DNA of 38,345 nucleotides from Candidatus Sulfuritelmatomonas gaucii (GTDB taxonomy: Bacteria > Acidobacteriota > Terriglobia > Terriglobales > Acidobacteriaceae). Below the pieces are notes generated by a model, which was not told where the DNA came from, ran no database searches, and saw nothing but the letters and a program-made list of their open reading frames with translations. The DNA lies in assembly GCA_900290245.1 (NCBI GenBank), contig OKRB01000099.1:32412-70756 (forward strand), written 5' to 3'. The position numbers and the translations under genes are program-made. Below are positions 6,981 through 17,200 of this stretch, one piece after another; the first letter of the stretch is position 1, and each line of letters opens with the position of its first letter.

Positions 6981-9389
6981 CTACTGCACAAATGTGACGA
7001 TGCTTTGGGCGGGCAGAGTGTAGTTGAACTGCCCGCTCGAAACGGTCACCGAGGTCTGTGCCACCAGTCCTGCGGCTGACGTGGATTGATACGGCATCAT
7101 CGAAGTCACAGTCCTATTGTTGAGTACGAAAGTCAGGTTCTCCGTAGTTGTATTGGAGTTGATTGCCACGATCACGTAGTGCGACGGCGAGCTGTTGCTA
7201 TACGCCGAAACATACACGCCGGAAACGGGACTCGCCGTTGCCGAAACGCGGACGTAACCGGGCTGGATGAACTTGGAGTACTGACCTATCATGTAGCCGA
7301 AAACTGTTGGATTCCCGCTGTTGTCGACCAAGCCCCAGGTGCCGGCAGCGGTAGGAGTGCCGAAGATCCCCCACCAGACATAGGCGTTGTATTGGCCGGT
7401 GACCAAGGAGTTATGGATCGATTCAGCATATGTCGTCACGGCTTGAGCCCAACTTGGTGTCGCTGTGGTCAAGGGGCCGAATTCGGTCATCCAAAGTTCT
7501 TTCGGTGTGTCCGCTAAGGGAATGGAATAGGGCACAATCGAGCCCCCAGACAAGACTTGATAGATGTGACCACCGACAATGGTGATGCGGCCCTGCGCGT
7601 TCGAGTCGTTGAGAGCCGTTGCAGCATCGACGGGGTTGAAGGTATCTGACTCCGGCATGATGAGCTTTGTAGAGTATTTGTCCGAGGTGATTGTCGAGGC
7701 GTTGCTTGCGACCCAAGTATCCATTTGCTGGGGAGTCCATACGCAGGATTCATAGGTCACGTTCTCTTCCGGCTCGTTCTGCATCGAGATGGCGTAGAGA
7801 TTGAAACCGTTGGTGGTATTGAAAAAGCTGACAAAATCCTCCAGGTAGTTAGCGTAGTCCGCGTACTGGTTTGGATCGAGGTATCCGCCGCAGTAGTCAG
7901 CTCCTTCGCCGCAAGTGGTGTTGAAGGATTCGTTAAAGCTAGTGCCACTGACAGTGACGGTGGTGCCATTAAGCTTCCAAGCGGCCGGTGGCGTCCACGG
8001 CGACGCAAAGACGATTGCATTCGGGTTGGCTGCGACGGCTTCCCTGCCGTTGGCAGCTTCATAGTCCCATTCGCTGGTTTCATAAGGATTGGCGCTCGAG
8101 GGCGAGCCCTGGGGATCGATGCGCAGGCGCAGGATGTTGAGGCCGAGGCCGCTCGTTGGGCTGAACAGGGCCGTGGCCACCGCCGTGGGCATCTGTCCAA
8201 GCCAGGCCGTCGAGCCGCCAAAGCCGCGGATGGTTTGATAGGTGGTTGCAAAATCGACCGTCACCTGGTTTGGAATCGCGCCGGTGGTGAAGTTCCAAAT
8301 GTAGGAGGAGGCGAGCGGCACCTCGCTGGAACTCTTTGCTCCGGTGGTGATGGTTGCGGTGTAGGAGGTGTTGGAGGCCAAGGCAGCATTAGGTGTGAAG
8401 GTGGCAATGACGGTCGCGGCGTTATAACTCACCAATCCTGCGACAGGGGTGGCTCCGCTGGTTGTGGCCAAGGTGAAGGTAGATGGGTTGATCGTCGATG
8501 AGTCCATCGCCACACTGAATGTCGCCGTGAGAGCGTTGCTCACATTGACGTTCATTAGGCCGCTGGACGGCACTGTGTTGACGACAGTTGGCGGTTGCGC
8601 AGAATTCACTGTCACATTGACCGAGCCAGTTACGGTGTTATAGTCCACTGCGTCGCTGGGGCTGAAGGACACACTCTCGCTGTCCGTCCCAACGCTGGGC
8701 ACTGTTGTGGGTGTCGTCCATGCAAATGTGCCGGCCACCGAGGCCGCGCCTCCGCTTAGTATCGAGGACGCCAGCGTTTGACCGGAAGTGATAGCGCTTG
8801 CCGTTGGCCATGCCGTCACCGTCGGCGTCGCGGGATTCACCGTGACATTCACGGAGCCATTCACCGTGTTGTAGTCGGTCGCGTCGCTGGGCTTGAACGT
8901 GACGCTTTCACTCGGTATACCGGCGCCTGGCGCTGTGCTGGATGTTGTCCAGGCAAACGCGCCGGCGACCGACGCAGTGCCGCCGCTCAGCGTTGAAGAC
9001 GCCAGCGTTTGGCCATAAATGATTGCGCTCGCTGTCGGCCATGCCGTTACCGTGGGCGTTGCGGGGTTCACCATCACGCTAACGGAGCCTGTTGCTGTGT
9101 TGTAGTCGGTGGTGTCGGTGGGCGTGAATGTCACGCTTTCGCTCGGTGTTCCAGCACCGGGCGCCGTCGTGGAGGTCGTCCAGGCAAACGAACCGCTTAC
9201 CGACGCCGTGCCTCCGCTCAGCGTTGATGACGCCAGCGTCTGGCCGTAGGTGATCGGGCTAGCCGTCGGGAATGCAGAGATCGTCGGAGTGGACTTGGTT
9301 TGAGTGCCCGTGCCTCCGCCGCTGCCGCCGCCGCAACCTGCAACCAACGAGACCGCTGCCACCAGCCAACCCGCTGAACAGAACCGCAT
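6981..9389 (-). CDS. GH30-family glycoside hydrolase (xylanase-like) lipoprotein with Ig-like repeats
   Basis: Surface or periplasmic lipoprotein of about 802 aa. Start at 9389 (ATG) is preferred over TTG 9395 because AGGAG (9399-9403) gives normal spacing. The signal ends in VAG-Cys19 followed by a Gly-rich linker. Three near-identical 77-aa Ig-like repeats occupy residues 34-264, and a Big_5-like domain about 268-372. The catalytic (beta/alpha)8 domain covers about 376-802 (GFGGSTAWLGQM, ILRLRIDPQG, SPWTPPAAWK). The acid/base is Glu about 539 in MQNEPEE and the nucleophile Glu about 636 in LWMTEFG. The Trp-rich YVWWGIFG and the C-terminal beta-sandwich fit GH30 glucuronoxylanases (subfamily 8-like); a glucan or other xylan activity is not excluded. 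It lies last in the minus-strand cluster and converges on the ROK gene. Confidence 0.9.
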   Translation of the reverse strand: MRFCSAGWLVAAVSLVAGCGGGSGGGTGTQTKSTPTISAFPTASPITYGQTLASSTLSGGTASVSGSFAWTTSTTAPGAGTPSESVTFTPTDTTDYNTATGSVSVMVNPATPTVTAWPTASAIIYGQTLASSTLSGGTASVAGAFAWTTSSTAPGAGIPSESVTFKPSDATDYNTVNGSVNVTVNPATPTVTAWPTASAITSGQTLASSILSGGAASVAGTFAWTTPTTVPSVGTDSESVSFSPSDAVDYNTVTGSVNVTVNSAQPPTVVNTVPSSGLMNVNVSNALTATFSVAMDSSTINPSTFTLATTSGATPVAGLVSYNAATVIATFTPNAALASNTSYTATITTGAKSSSEVPLASSYIWNFTTGAIPNQVTVDFATTYQTIRGFGGSTAWLGQMPTAVATALFSPTSGLGLNILRLRIDPQGSPSSANPYETSEWDYEAANGREAVAANPNAIVFASPWTPPAAWKLNGTTVTVSGTSFNESFNTTCGEGADYCGGYLDPNQYADYANYLEDFVSFFNTTNGFNLYAISMQNEPEENVTYESCVWTPQQMDTWVASNASTITSDKYSTKLIMPESDTFNPVDAATALNDSNAQGRITIVGGHIYQVLSGGSIVPYSIPLADTPKELWMTEFGPLTTATPSWAQAVTTYAESIHNSLVTGQYNAYVWWGIFGTPTAAGTWGLVDNSGNPTVFGYMIGQYSKFIQPGYVRVSATASPVSGVYVSAYSNSSPSHYVIVAINSNTTTENLTFVLNNRTVTSMMPYQSTSAAGLVAQTSVTVSSGQFNYTLPAQSIVTFVQ
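8598..9290 (-). repeat. Three tandem 231-bp repeats encoding 77-aa Ig-like units (GH30 protein)
   Basis: The linker encodes three tandem units, each opening with TPT(I/V)(S/T)A(F/W)PTAS and closing with GSV(S/N)V(M/T)VN. Conserved features are GQTLASS, GGxASV, FAWTT and the SESVxFxPxDxxDYNT block. The same unit occurs four times in the GH44 protein. Repeats of this sort usually act as stalks that hold a catalytic domain away from the membrane anchor. Confidence 0.9.
9106..9216 (-). repeat. 111-nt stretch identical to 26416-26526
   Basis: Base-by-base comparison shows 111 identical consecutive nucleotides between the first Ig-like unit of the GH30 gene and that of the GH44 gene, 17.3 kb away on the same strand. 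The identity is at DNA level, including third codon positions, so it reflects recent duplication or gene conversion rather than protein selection alone. Confidence 0.9.
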
Positions 9390-9576
9390 ACTCAACTTCT
9401 CCTTGAATCAGATTGACGGCGCGTTGCGCTCAACCAAATACAACTCTGCCCGGGGAAAGGATCCGATCCCATGCGCTGAATTCACGGCTTTCAATTTGAG
9501 CGTTCGGCTGGCGCCAGAAGCGTAAATAAGCCCGCTCTGCGAAGGCGAACCTCGCTGCCTTACCTGAGGTCAACCC

Positions 9577-9605
9577 ATACTAAATCAATTTAGTTCAGCT
9601 GGCAA
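9577..9605 (-). promoter_or_regulatory. Putative sigma70 promoter of the GH30 gene
   Basis: On the minus strand TTGCCA (9605-9600) and TAGTAT (9582-9577) are separated by 17 bases. Transcription would begin near 9570 and give a leader of about 180 nt before the ATG at 9389. Prediction from consensus only. Confidence 0.45.
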
Positions 9606-9776
9606 CGGTTCTTACCACCGATCTGCATCTCTTTTGAACGGCCGCCCCGGCCGCAAAAACCCAGCCCCCGCACTGTGATGATCGAGCACTTGGCGTAACC
9701 CGAGGCGCTGAATTTTAGCGAGCCGGCGAAGCTGCTGCGAAGTTGGCGAACTGAAAAAACGTTCCGCAGAAAGAAC

Positions 9777-9800
9777 ATCGCGCCGTTTGAGCGGCGCGAT
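9777..9800 (-). terminator. Intrinsic terminator after the NHL/Ig protein gene
   Basis: A perfect 9-bp stem (ATCGCGCCG / CGGCGCGAT) with a 6-nt loop starts 33 nt after the stop codon at 9834. On the minus strand it is followed by GTTCTTTC and further on by a run of six T. The position and stem strength fit a Rho-independent terminator with an imperfect U tract. Confidence 0.65.
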
Positions 9801-9833
9801 GGGAGTTTATCCGGGTTACGTGATGCTCGTGAC

Positions 9834-12800
9834 TTACTGCACAGTGACGTTGACATAGAACGGCAATGAAACGGGGTTGTTGCTTCCGTGCGCGAGTTGG
9901 CCTGTTCCGCCAGACGACGTTGTGCAGTTGTCTGAAGGAGAGGGAGCCGCCGGCTCGCACTGATTCCCCACTTGCTGCGCTGTGACGGTCACGGCATAGG
10001 TGCCCGAAGGAGATTTCAACACCGTCTCGGGGCTGAGGTTTGTCGTGGAGCAGGCAGTGACGCTGACCGCGAGTGCCACCGCCAGTGCGACGAGGACGAC
10101 CATGAGGAACTGCCGGCTCTTTTCGAAGGCTTTGCGCCGGAAGAAGAGGCCAACCATCCCGAAGCCGAAGATGGCGGCCAACGTCACCGTTGCCGGGCTC
10201 ACGTTGCTGCTTGCGGTTGTTGTTCCGACTGTGACGTTGGTGTTGATCGTCATCGTCACCTGTCCGGTTCCCGTCGTCATCATCACGGTCGATGCCGGAG
10301 TTGTGGAAGTGGCCGGAATGGTGACCGGCACCGGCGTGTAGGAGATCACACACGAATTGCCGGTGCCCTGGGGCGGAGGATTAACTGACTGTCCTTGCGC
10401 CACGTTTGCCGTTGTGCAGTCGGAGGGGAACGGGATATCTACCGCCGTGGAGATGCTCGGATCCGGGGTCGGATAGTTGAACGAGCAGGTGGCATGCGGC
10501 GGCAAATTGTCGCACGTCAACGTGACCGGGAAGGTAGCGTTATTCAGCAACCCGTTCTTGCCGGCGATTCCGTAGCCCAGGATCGAGGTGAGGGTGAGAT
10601 TGATGCTCGCCGACCCTCCCGAAGAGACGGTCAATGAAGGAGCCGTCGTGGTCGCCGGTGATGCTGGGGTACCCAATTGCACGAGCGGCCCACGCGTGGC
10701 CTGGAACAGCATGGGCGTACCGTTGGACGGATTGAAGTTGGCGTCCCCGCTGAATACGGGCGTTACATAGTGGGTGTAAATGACCGGAGTGTATGTGGTT
10801 CCTTGCGGAACCTGGTACAGACAAGCAGTTGCAAAGGGCTGGTTTCCCACGGCGGAACCGACCAGTGTTTTCGGGTCGGCGGCGCCATTTTGCAGAACCT
10901 GGTTGCTGTTGGCCGAATTCTGCGGGCACGCTATTCCCTTGTAGCTCGCCAGCGCACATGTGGCTGTGCCCATGCTCGTCGACGAGGTTCCTGCCGGACA
11001 AGCAGTCGAATCGTCGTCCACTGTGAGAGTGCCGGTGGGAATGCCATATTTCGTGAGTACGCTCAGCGTGAAGCTGTATTGCCAAGGCAGTACTGAACCG
11101 TCGTAGGGCGCAGCGCCGGTACCGTTGCCCGGCATTACAAACGGCAGATTGATGTCGGTCGGATCCGGAATCGGCGGCTCCTTGATGAGAGCAACGTTCG
11201 ATTTCGCCACAGTACCAGTAACAGTCTGGGTTGATCGCCCGTATGCGCGATCGCCGCTGTAGTTAATGGTGAATGTCTGCGACCCCGCCATTACCGGATA
11301 TAGAACGACCGTCGCTTTGCCGGTTTTATCGAGTGCCTGCGCGGGCGTGGTGATCGTGGTGGGCACGATCGTCTCAACGCTGCCCGCGGCGCCGGCTTTC
11401 ACGGTCCAAGAGGGGTAGGTGACTGTGACAGTTCCGGAGGGAGCGGCTCCGCTGCCGGTCTTCGGAGTGATCGTTACGTTGAGAGGGGTGTTGACGACTT
11501 CTGCCGAAGTCATCAGCGCGCCAGCACTCACCGAGTTGGCAAGGGCCAGGCCTGTACCGCTCACATTGATCAGTGCAGGAGAGCTCGGTGCATCACTGCC
11601 GATACCGATTTGGCTGGTGAGGGTACCCTGCTCTCCGGGTCCAGGATTGAAGGTGACGACGGTCTGACAGGTGCTTCCAGGCGCCACGGGGCTGCCGGAT
11701 ATGCAAGTTCCATCGGCAGCGATGAAGTCAACGGAGTTGGTGCTTGAATATGACTTTATATTCAGCGGCAAGTTACCGGAATTGACGATGGTCGCTGTCG
11801 CCTGAGTGGATGCAGTGAGCGAGGTCGGCGTGGGCAGCGTCACGACGCCGCTGATGGCGACGAGGTGCACGTTCAGAGCGGCTCCATCGACCAGATAGGC
11901 GTTTCCCGCGCGATCGAGCGCTACGCCCATCGGAATGGTCACCGACACAGCAATTGTCGTTTCGTTTGCGGGCGTCAAGGCTCCGCCGATCAGAGGAATC
12001 CGCGTGGTTCCGCCCGCTTCAGAGATGTAGACTGCGCCTGACGCATCAATCGCGATTCCGGTGGCGCCGTTCAAATTATTCAGCAAGGTGGTGGATGCGC
12101 CTGTGCCGCCAGTGAACTTGAACAGGTTTGCACCGTCGACAACATAAAGACTGTTGTTGGGTCCAATTGCCACAGACGAGGGAGCAGTGAAACCTGTTGT
12201 GAGCATGGTTTCAGCCTGACCCAGGTTCGAGGAGGTGGAGGCGCTGAGGTTGCTCAGCTTGACGACACGCTTGTTGGCCGGATCGGCGATATAGAGGTTG
12301 CCCAAGCCGTCTGCCGCCAGGTTCAGGCCGGCGCCCAAACCGGTCACGAGGGTGGTTTGTCCTGCCGCAACTAAGCCCGAGGGCCCGTAGGGAATTTCAT
12401 ACACGGTGCCCGAGCTGCTATCGGCGATGAATACATCTCCGGCTCCGTCGACGGCGACGCCGGTCGGAGAAGTCAAGCCGGTCCCAATGCTGACTGGTGT
12501 CGCAGAGCTTCCTGACCCGGCGGCATACTTCAGGACCTTGCCGAGTCCGGCATCGGCGACATAGACATTGCCGGCTGCATCGACAGCTACCTGGCTGGGA
12601 GTCTTCAGACCGGCGCCAATGGCAGACTCGGCCGCGGGCGATACCTGGATATTGGAACCGGTTCCCGAGCCATGAAGAGCAATCGAAGCCAGGACATTAT
12701 TGTTTGCGTCGAGCGCGACGAGCTTGGCGGAAATGTCGCCGACGACAGTCGGGGTCATCGTTATCTGTGCCAGGCAACCGGAGTTGGGCCCGTATGCAGT

Positions 12801-14057
12801 TCCAGCGGTACACGCGCCAGTGGTGGGGCTGGTGGAGCTGATTGCGAAATCAGGCTTTGTCACGCCGGCTTCGATGATGGCAAACTTGGCCGGCGTCACG
12901 GTGCTTCCGGTCGCGGGGTTGAAGCCAAAGCCAACCATACCGTTCGTGGTGCTTGCGGCTCCCACGGCCGATGCTCCCATGTCTGTGTAGCCAAATCTCA
13001 CCAGAGCTGCGTCAGCCTTATTGTTGTTCTGCGTCTGGTTGGTGGGGACATACAGAACATTGCGCGCCCAGTCAATGGCAACTTCGCCGACAGTCGGCAC
13101 AGGGGAGAGCATGACCGCGTTCGCGGTTTGCGGGGTACCCGCAGGATTGGGAATCAGGAAAACGCCGTCTTTCGAGTCGCTGACGTAAAGATTGCCGGCG
13201 GAGTCAGTGATCACTCCGGAAACGCTGGGGAGATTGGGGTCGACTCGAGTGATTGACGCATCGTTGTCACCGGCCAGCAGGGATGCACCGGCGGGAATTC
13301 GGTAAAGTCCGGACAGGCCACCGGAATCCTCAACGAAATATATGTTGCCTGCAGGGTCCTGGGCGACAGAGATCGGCCGCTTGGTCATTGCCGAAATCTC
13401 CTCGACAGTCACATTGCCGTGTGTCGGGTTTGTCCAGGCATTGTTTACCCCCAGGCTCATGATGAAGTTGTTGCTGTTCTGATTTCCGACGAGAATCGTG
13501 TTATTGATGCCGACAGAAACACCCCAGGGCTGGAAGTATCCCTGTGAATAGCCGCTAATTCCATATTGGGCCCAGCAGTTGGTCCCATTACCTTTGCCGG
13601 AGTTGGTGCAGATGGCCGTTGTTGCGTTGGTGGGAGTTACCGAACTGAGGCCGTCCCAGGTGTTCTGTGCTGCGTCCCACGGGAACATTACGAGGCCGTT
13701 GTTCCAGTTTGCACCGAGATAGAGATTATTTCCGGGGTCGATGAGGATCGCCGGATTCTCATATCCGCCACCCAGTCCCGGGGCAGCAACCAACGTAATT
13801 GCGGATCCACCGCCCGCGGGGAATTCATACACTCCACCGTTGACCCAGTCCACGACGAGCCAATCGCCCGCCTGGTCGATTGCCGTCTGCTGCAGGGTCC
13901 CCCATCCCGTGGGATGGCTCATGCCAGCGGCGGAACTCACGGTCACCAGCGGCGAGCCCTGTCCAGCGGCAAGACCCGTCAGGCAGAGGCTAAGCAGCAC
14001 CAGGGCAGATGCAAAGCCGGCGAGCCGGCGAAGATTAGTGGATGACGTGGCGACCAT
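9834..14057 (-). CDS. Giant secreted NHL-repeat/Ig-like protein A with C-terminal hairpin anchor
   Basis: Exported protein of 1407 aa. The signal peptide is about residues 1-32 (LAGFASALVLLSLCLTGLAAG). NHL-type propeller repeats fill roughly 40-700 (QVAVDAAGNVYVADAGLGKVLKY; GVAVDGAGDVFIADSSSG; LAADGLGNLYIADPANKRVV). A choice-of-anchor-D-like segment and Ig-like domains follow to about 1290. The C-terminus has hydrophobic 1291-1306, basic RRKAFEKSR, hydrophobic 1317-1335, Cys1336 in SVTAC, then a 71-residue tail with SPSGTYAVTVTA. A GGAGG site six bases before the ATG fixes the start. It follows a paralogue 148 nt upstream and, before that, the TonB-dependent receptor. It may bind polysaccharide or scaffold enzymes at the cell surface; no catalytic motif was seen. 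Function is unproven. Confidence 0.85.
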   Translation of the reverse strand: MVATSSTNLRRLAGFASALVLLSLCLTGLAAGQGSPLVTVSSAAGMSHPTGWGTLQQTAIDQAGDWLVVDWVNGGVYEFPAGGGSAITLVAAPGLGGGYENPAILIDPGNNLYLGANWNNGLVMFPWDAAQNTWDGLSSVTPTNATTAICTNSGKGNGTNCWAQYGISGYSQGYFQPWGVSVGINNTILVGNQNSNNFIMSLGVNNAWTNPTHGNVTVEEISAMTKRPISVAQDPAGNIYFVEDSGGLSGLYRIPAGASLLAGDNDASITRVDPNLPSVSGVITDSAGNLYVSDSKDGVFLIPNPAGTPQTANAVMLSPVPTVGEVAIDWARNVLYVPTNQTQNNNKADAALVRFGYTDMGASAVGAASTTNGMVGFGFNPATGSTVTPAKFAIIEAGVTKPDFAISSTSPTTGACTAGTAYGPNSGCLAQITMTPTVVGDISAKLVALDANNNVLASIALHGSGTGSNIQVSPAAESAIGAGLKTPSQVAVDAAGNVYVADAGLGKVLKYAAGSGSSATPVSIGTGLTSPTGVAVDGAGDVFIADSSSGTVYEIPYGPSGLVAAGQTTLVTGLGAGLNLAADGLGNLYIADPANKRVVKLSNLSASTSSNLGQAETMLTTGFTAPSSVAIGPNNSLYVVDGANLFKFTGGTGASTTLLNNLNGATGIAIDASGAVYISEAGGTTRIPLIGGALTPANETTIAVSVTIPMGVALDRAGNAYLVDGAALNVHLVAISGVVTLPTPTSLTASTQATATIVNSGNLPLNIKSYSSTNSVDFIAADGTCISGSPVAPGSTCQTVVTFNPGPGEQGTLTSQIGIGSDAPSSPALINVSGTGLALANSVSAGALMTSAEVVNTPLNVTITPKTGSGAAPSGTVTVTYPSWTVKAGAAGSVETIVPTTITTPAQALDKTGKATVVLYPVMAGSQTFTINYSGDRAYGRSTQTVTGTVAKSNVALIKEPPIPDPTDINLPFVMPGNGTGAAPYDGSVLPWQYSFTLSVLTKYGIPTGTLTVDDDSTACPAGTSSTSMGTATCALASYKGIACPQNSANSNQVLQNGAADPKTLVGSAVGNQPFATACLYQVPQGTTYTPVIYTHYVTPVFSGDANFNPSNGTPMLFQATRGPLVQLGTPASPATTTAPSLTVSSGGSASINLTLTSILGYGIAGKNGLLNNATFPVTLTCDNLPPHATCSFNYPTPDPSISTAVDIPFPSDCTTANVAQGQSVNPPPQGTGNSCVISYTPVPVTIPATSTTPASTVMMTTGTGQVTMTINTNVTVGTTTASSNVSPATVTLAAIFGFGMVGLFFRRKAFEKSRQFLMVVLVALAVALAVSVTACSTTNLSPETVLKSPSGTYAVTVTAQQVGNQCEPAAPSPSDNCTTSSGGTGQLAHGSNNPVSLPFYVNVTVQ

Positions 14058-14091
14058 AGCATTCCTCCCGAAAAGAACTCGTAATGAACCT

Positions 14092-14118
14092 CCGCGAGTC
14101 TTTCTGTTTCACTCGCGG
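14092..14118 (-). other. Stem-loop in the leader of NHL protein A
   Basis: A perfect 8-bp inverted repeat, CCGCGAGT / ACTCGCGG with an 11-nt loop, lies between the stop of NHL protein B (14206) and the start of NHL protein A (14057). It is not followed by a clean T run on the minus strand, so an mRNA-stabilising or attenuating structure is more likely than a full terminator. Confidence 0.4.
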
Positions 14119-14205
14119 GTCGAGGCCTCACTCTTTTTCCGCTCTCCGGGAGCCGCCTCAAGCTCCAGGACAGCACTCGCTTCCTGTGACGCACTCCCGG
14201 TTGCG

Positions 14206-17200
14206 CTACTGCACCGTGATCGGCAAAGTGAACATCGGCGTAGCCAGCGAGCTTTGTGTCAGCTGATTCTGGTTATAGGTGATGATCTGCACGTTGTAGG
14301 TGCCCGCGGGAGTTGTCACCTTGGGCGCCGGCGGCGGCGTCGAATAGTTCGCGTTAGTACAGGACGTGATCCCGGCGAAGACGCCCGAAAACATCAGCGC
14401 CAGACAAACCAGCGCCAGGTAACGATTGAGCCTCTTGCGGCCTGCGATCAATCCCATCATGCCGAGCCCGAAGAAGCCAGCCAATGTCCACTGCACTTTT
14501 CGGTCAAGCGACGCCGTACCGCCATTGGTTGGCACGTTGGTGCTGATGGTCATCACAATTGTGGACGGAACCGCCCCGGTTTTCCCCACTCCAACGACGC
14601 CGTTCACAGTATCGGGATACAAGAACGAGCATTGGGCGTACGCCGGCAGCATCGTGCTTGAGGCCCCGGTCAGCGGCTGTACCGGCGCATCTGGAGCGTT
14701 GCATTCCAGATGCACGGAGTTGCTGAACCCAACCAGCGGCATGAGGGTAAGCGTCGCCTGGGCGGCCGTTCCGGCCTTGGTGGTGACTGAACCCGATGCA
14801 GTGACTTGCACACTCTGGTTAATGACCTGGAAGGCAGCGACGTTCGTGGTCTGCGTGGAGTAGTTGGTGTCGCCGCTGTAGACAGCAGTGAGGTTGTATA
14901 CGCCAGTGGGCAAGTTGGCTGTGGAGAATTCAATTCCAGGTACGGACTGACCGTTGGATAGCTTGATGGTGTTGAGCGGAATGGCACCGTTGACGCCCTG
15001 GGTTGGGTCGGCGATCTTGCTGCCGTTCATGATCGTCACGGTTCCGGTGGGCTGCGCTTTGTAAGTCGAAGTGACGGTAGCCGCGATGAGGACAGTTTGC
15101 GCCCGATTTACGTAGACGGTGTTGTTCCATAAGGTCACAAAGTCCTGATTCGGCGTACAGGGGTCACCCGATGCCGTCGCTTCTGCCAGGCAACCGGCGT
15201 TGCCAGGCTGACCGGTTACAACCGTTGGCTTGGTGGGACCGACAGTGAAAGTTGACTTCCCGATGGATCCTGCGAAGCAGAGAGAGCCCGAAGGTGAACA
15301 CGAGTTTTGCGCGGTGCCGGCGGTGCCGGAACCGGGATACAACCCATTGACCGTGTAAGAGCCGCCAAGCAGATTTGTATACGTGAAGGTTGCGGTGCCA
15401 TTGCTGTCGAGCGTCTGGCTCTGCCTGGGGAGCGCGCCATTGGCTGAACTGGCCGTAAGGAAGACGGTTCCGCCCGGCGTGCCATAACCTGTGCCGGCAG
15501 AGACGGTCACCTTTACGGATACGGTTCCCGGGTAAACCACCCCGCTGGATGGCGTGACGGTAAACACCAACGAAGTCACCGGACGAACATCTGTAATGAC
15601 ATTGGCGGACAATGCGATATTCAGACCGGTCGCAATGTTGGGCGTGGGTGTAGTGGTACCGGGCGTCACCGCAATCGACGCATTGGTTTGCCCTGTTTGC
15701 GGCGCGGTAATCTGCAATCCGAGGAAACAGGAACCTCCCGGCGCTACGGTTGTTGTCGGCCCGCACGCGGGAGAGCCGAGGTTCGGGGTGATCAATGTGT
15801 AATCACTCGCCGCGGCGCCGGAGATCACGTCGTTCGTCAAGTCGTTGTTCACCGTCAAATTGACGTTGCCGAGATTGAAAATCTGGGCATCGGCCTCAAA
15901 CGGAACGTTCGGATTGATTTCGCCAAAATTGTCGAAGTCGAGTGACCCGGTAATACCGAGTTGCGCCGCACCTGCATTGGAACCGGTGCCAAAGGTGGCA
16001 TAGGCATTCTGATTTCCATCGAGGGCCACGCCGATCGGCAGCGCAGAATTGCTGGCGCCCAGTCCGGCTGCAACTGTGAGTTCGCCGTTGATACTCAGTG
16101 TGCCGGTGGCGGGATTGAAGGGAATCCAGACCAGGCCGGTAGCGCCTGCTACGAACACAGAGCCCGAAGGATCAACGGCAAGGCCGGTGACGGGAGCCTC
16201 CAGGCCGCTGGCGACGACCTCAGAAGCTGCTCCGGCCGGCATCGTGATCTCCCACAGGTTCGTACCGTCAGCCACCCACACATTTCCGGAACTGTCTGTT
16301 GCGACCGCCGTCGGCTTCTGGAAACCCGAGCCGAGTGTGAGAAGCGGCCGTCCGGCGAGCATCAGGGCAGTCTGCGGGTTCGGCACCATCACGACCTGCT
16401 TATTATCGGCGTCGGCCACGAATACGTTGCCAGAACCGTCGGCAGCCAGATTCAGATGACTGCCCAGCCCGGTGGCGATGGTGGTTTGCTGCGATGTGGC
16501 CAGCTTCCCTTGGATATTGGGAATCTCGATCACGCTGCCGGAGTCACCGATATATAGGTTGCCGGAGCCATTCACCGCAACACCGGTCGGGGCGGCCAGT
16601 GCGCTTCCGATGGCAGTGCCAGCTCCTGCCGCGGTCGATCCCGCAGCATATCTTTGAATCGACTTCAGTCCGGAATCCGCGACGTAGGAATTTCCCTGCG
16701 GATCGGCCGCCACTTGCAATGGAGTGCTCAATCCTGTAGCCAGCGGCTGCACCGCAGGCGTGGTGATGACGGAGGCAGCTGGAAATTCTCCAATTCCGTT
16801 CACATAGCCATTACTGCCCGCGATAATGGCGTTCTTATTGGAGGGATCCTGCATCTGCACTTCGGCGCTGACGCCGCCCGCAGAGCCGGCAAGCATGGCA
16901 ACCCAATCAGCGCACCAGCTATATTGCGATGGGCTTGTTTCTACCGGGCTGAAAGCCGGATATGCCTGGCCATTCGTACAGGGAGGGGTGGGAGTGGTGG
17001 CAGTGGTGTTGTTAATTGGATTGGGTACGGCTTGGAAATTACCGGCATTCGGACCCGCAAAGACGAAGTTCCCGGTAGTGTTCTGGCTGAACATGAAGAA
17101 GAGCGGCTGCCCCATGGCCGGAGTGATACTGGTCCACGCGGAGGAGGTCAGGCTCAGGGTCCCTGGCTTCCACAGCACGATACTTGACGTCAGACAGGTC

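Larger units (their letters stand above)
9390..9833. other. 444-nt intergenic region between the NHL gene and the GH30 gene
   Basis: No convincing gene is present. The right part holds the terminator of the upstream NHL gene (9777-9800). The left part holds a sigma70-like promoter reading into GH30 (9577-9605) and its ribosome binding site (9399-9403). The GH30 gene therefore probably forms its own transcription unit even though it has the same orientation as the genes before it. Confidence 0.7.

Noticed and set aside
7725..8501. 258-aa plus-strand frame antisense to the GH30 gene
   Set aside because: It is a frame shadow of a gene with clear catalytic motifs on the other strand.
8598..9290. 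CRISPR-like regular repetition
   Set aside because: The period is about 231 bp, in frame, and encodes Ig-like units; there are no short repeats with unique spacers.
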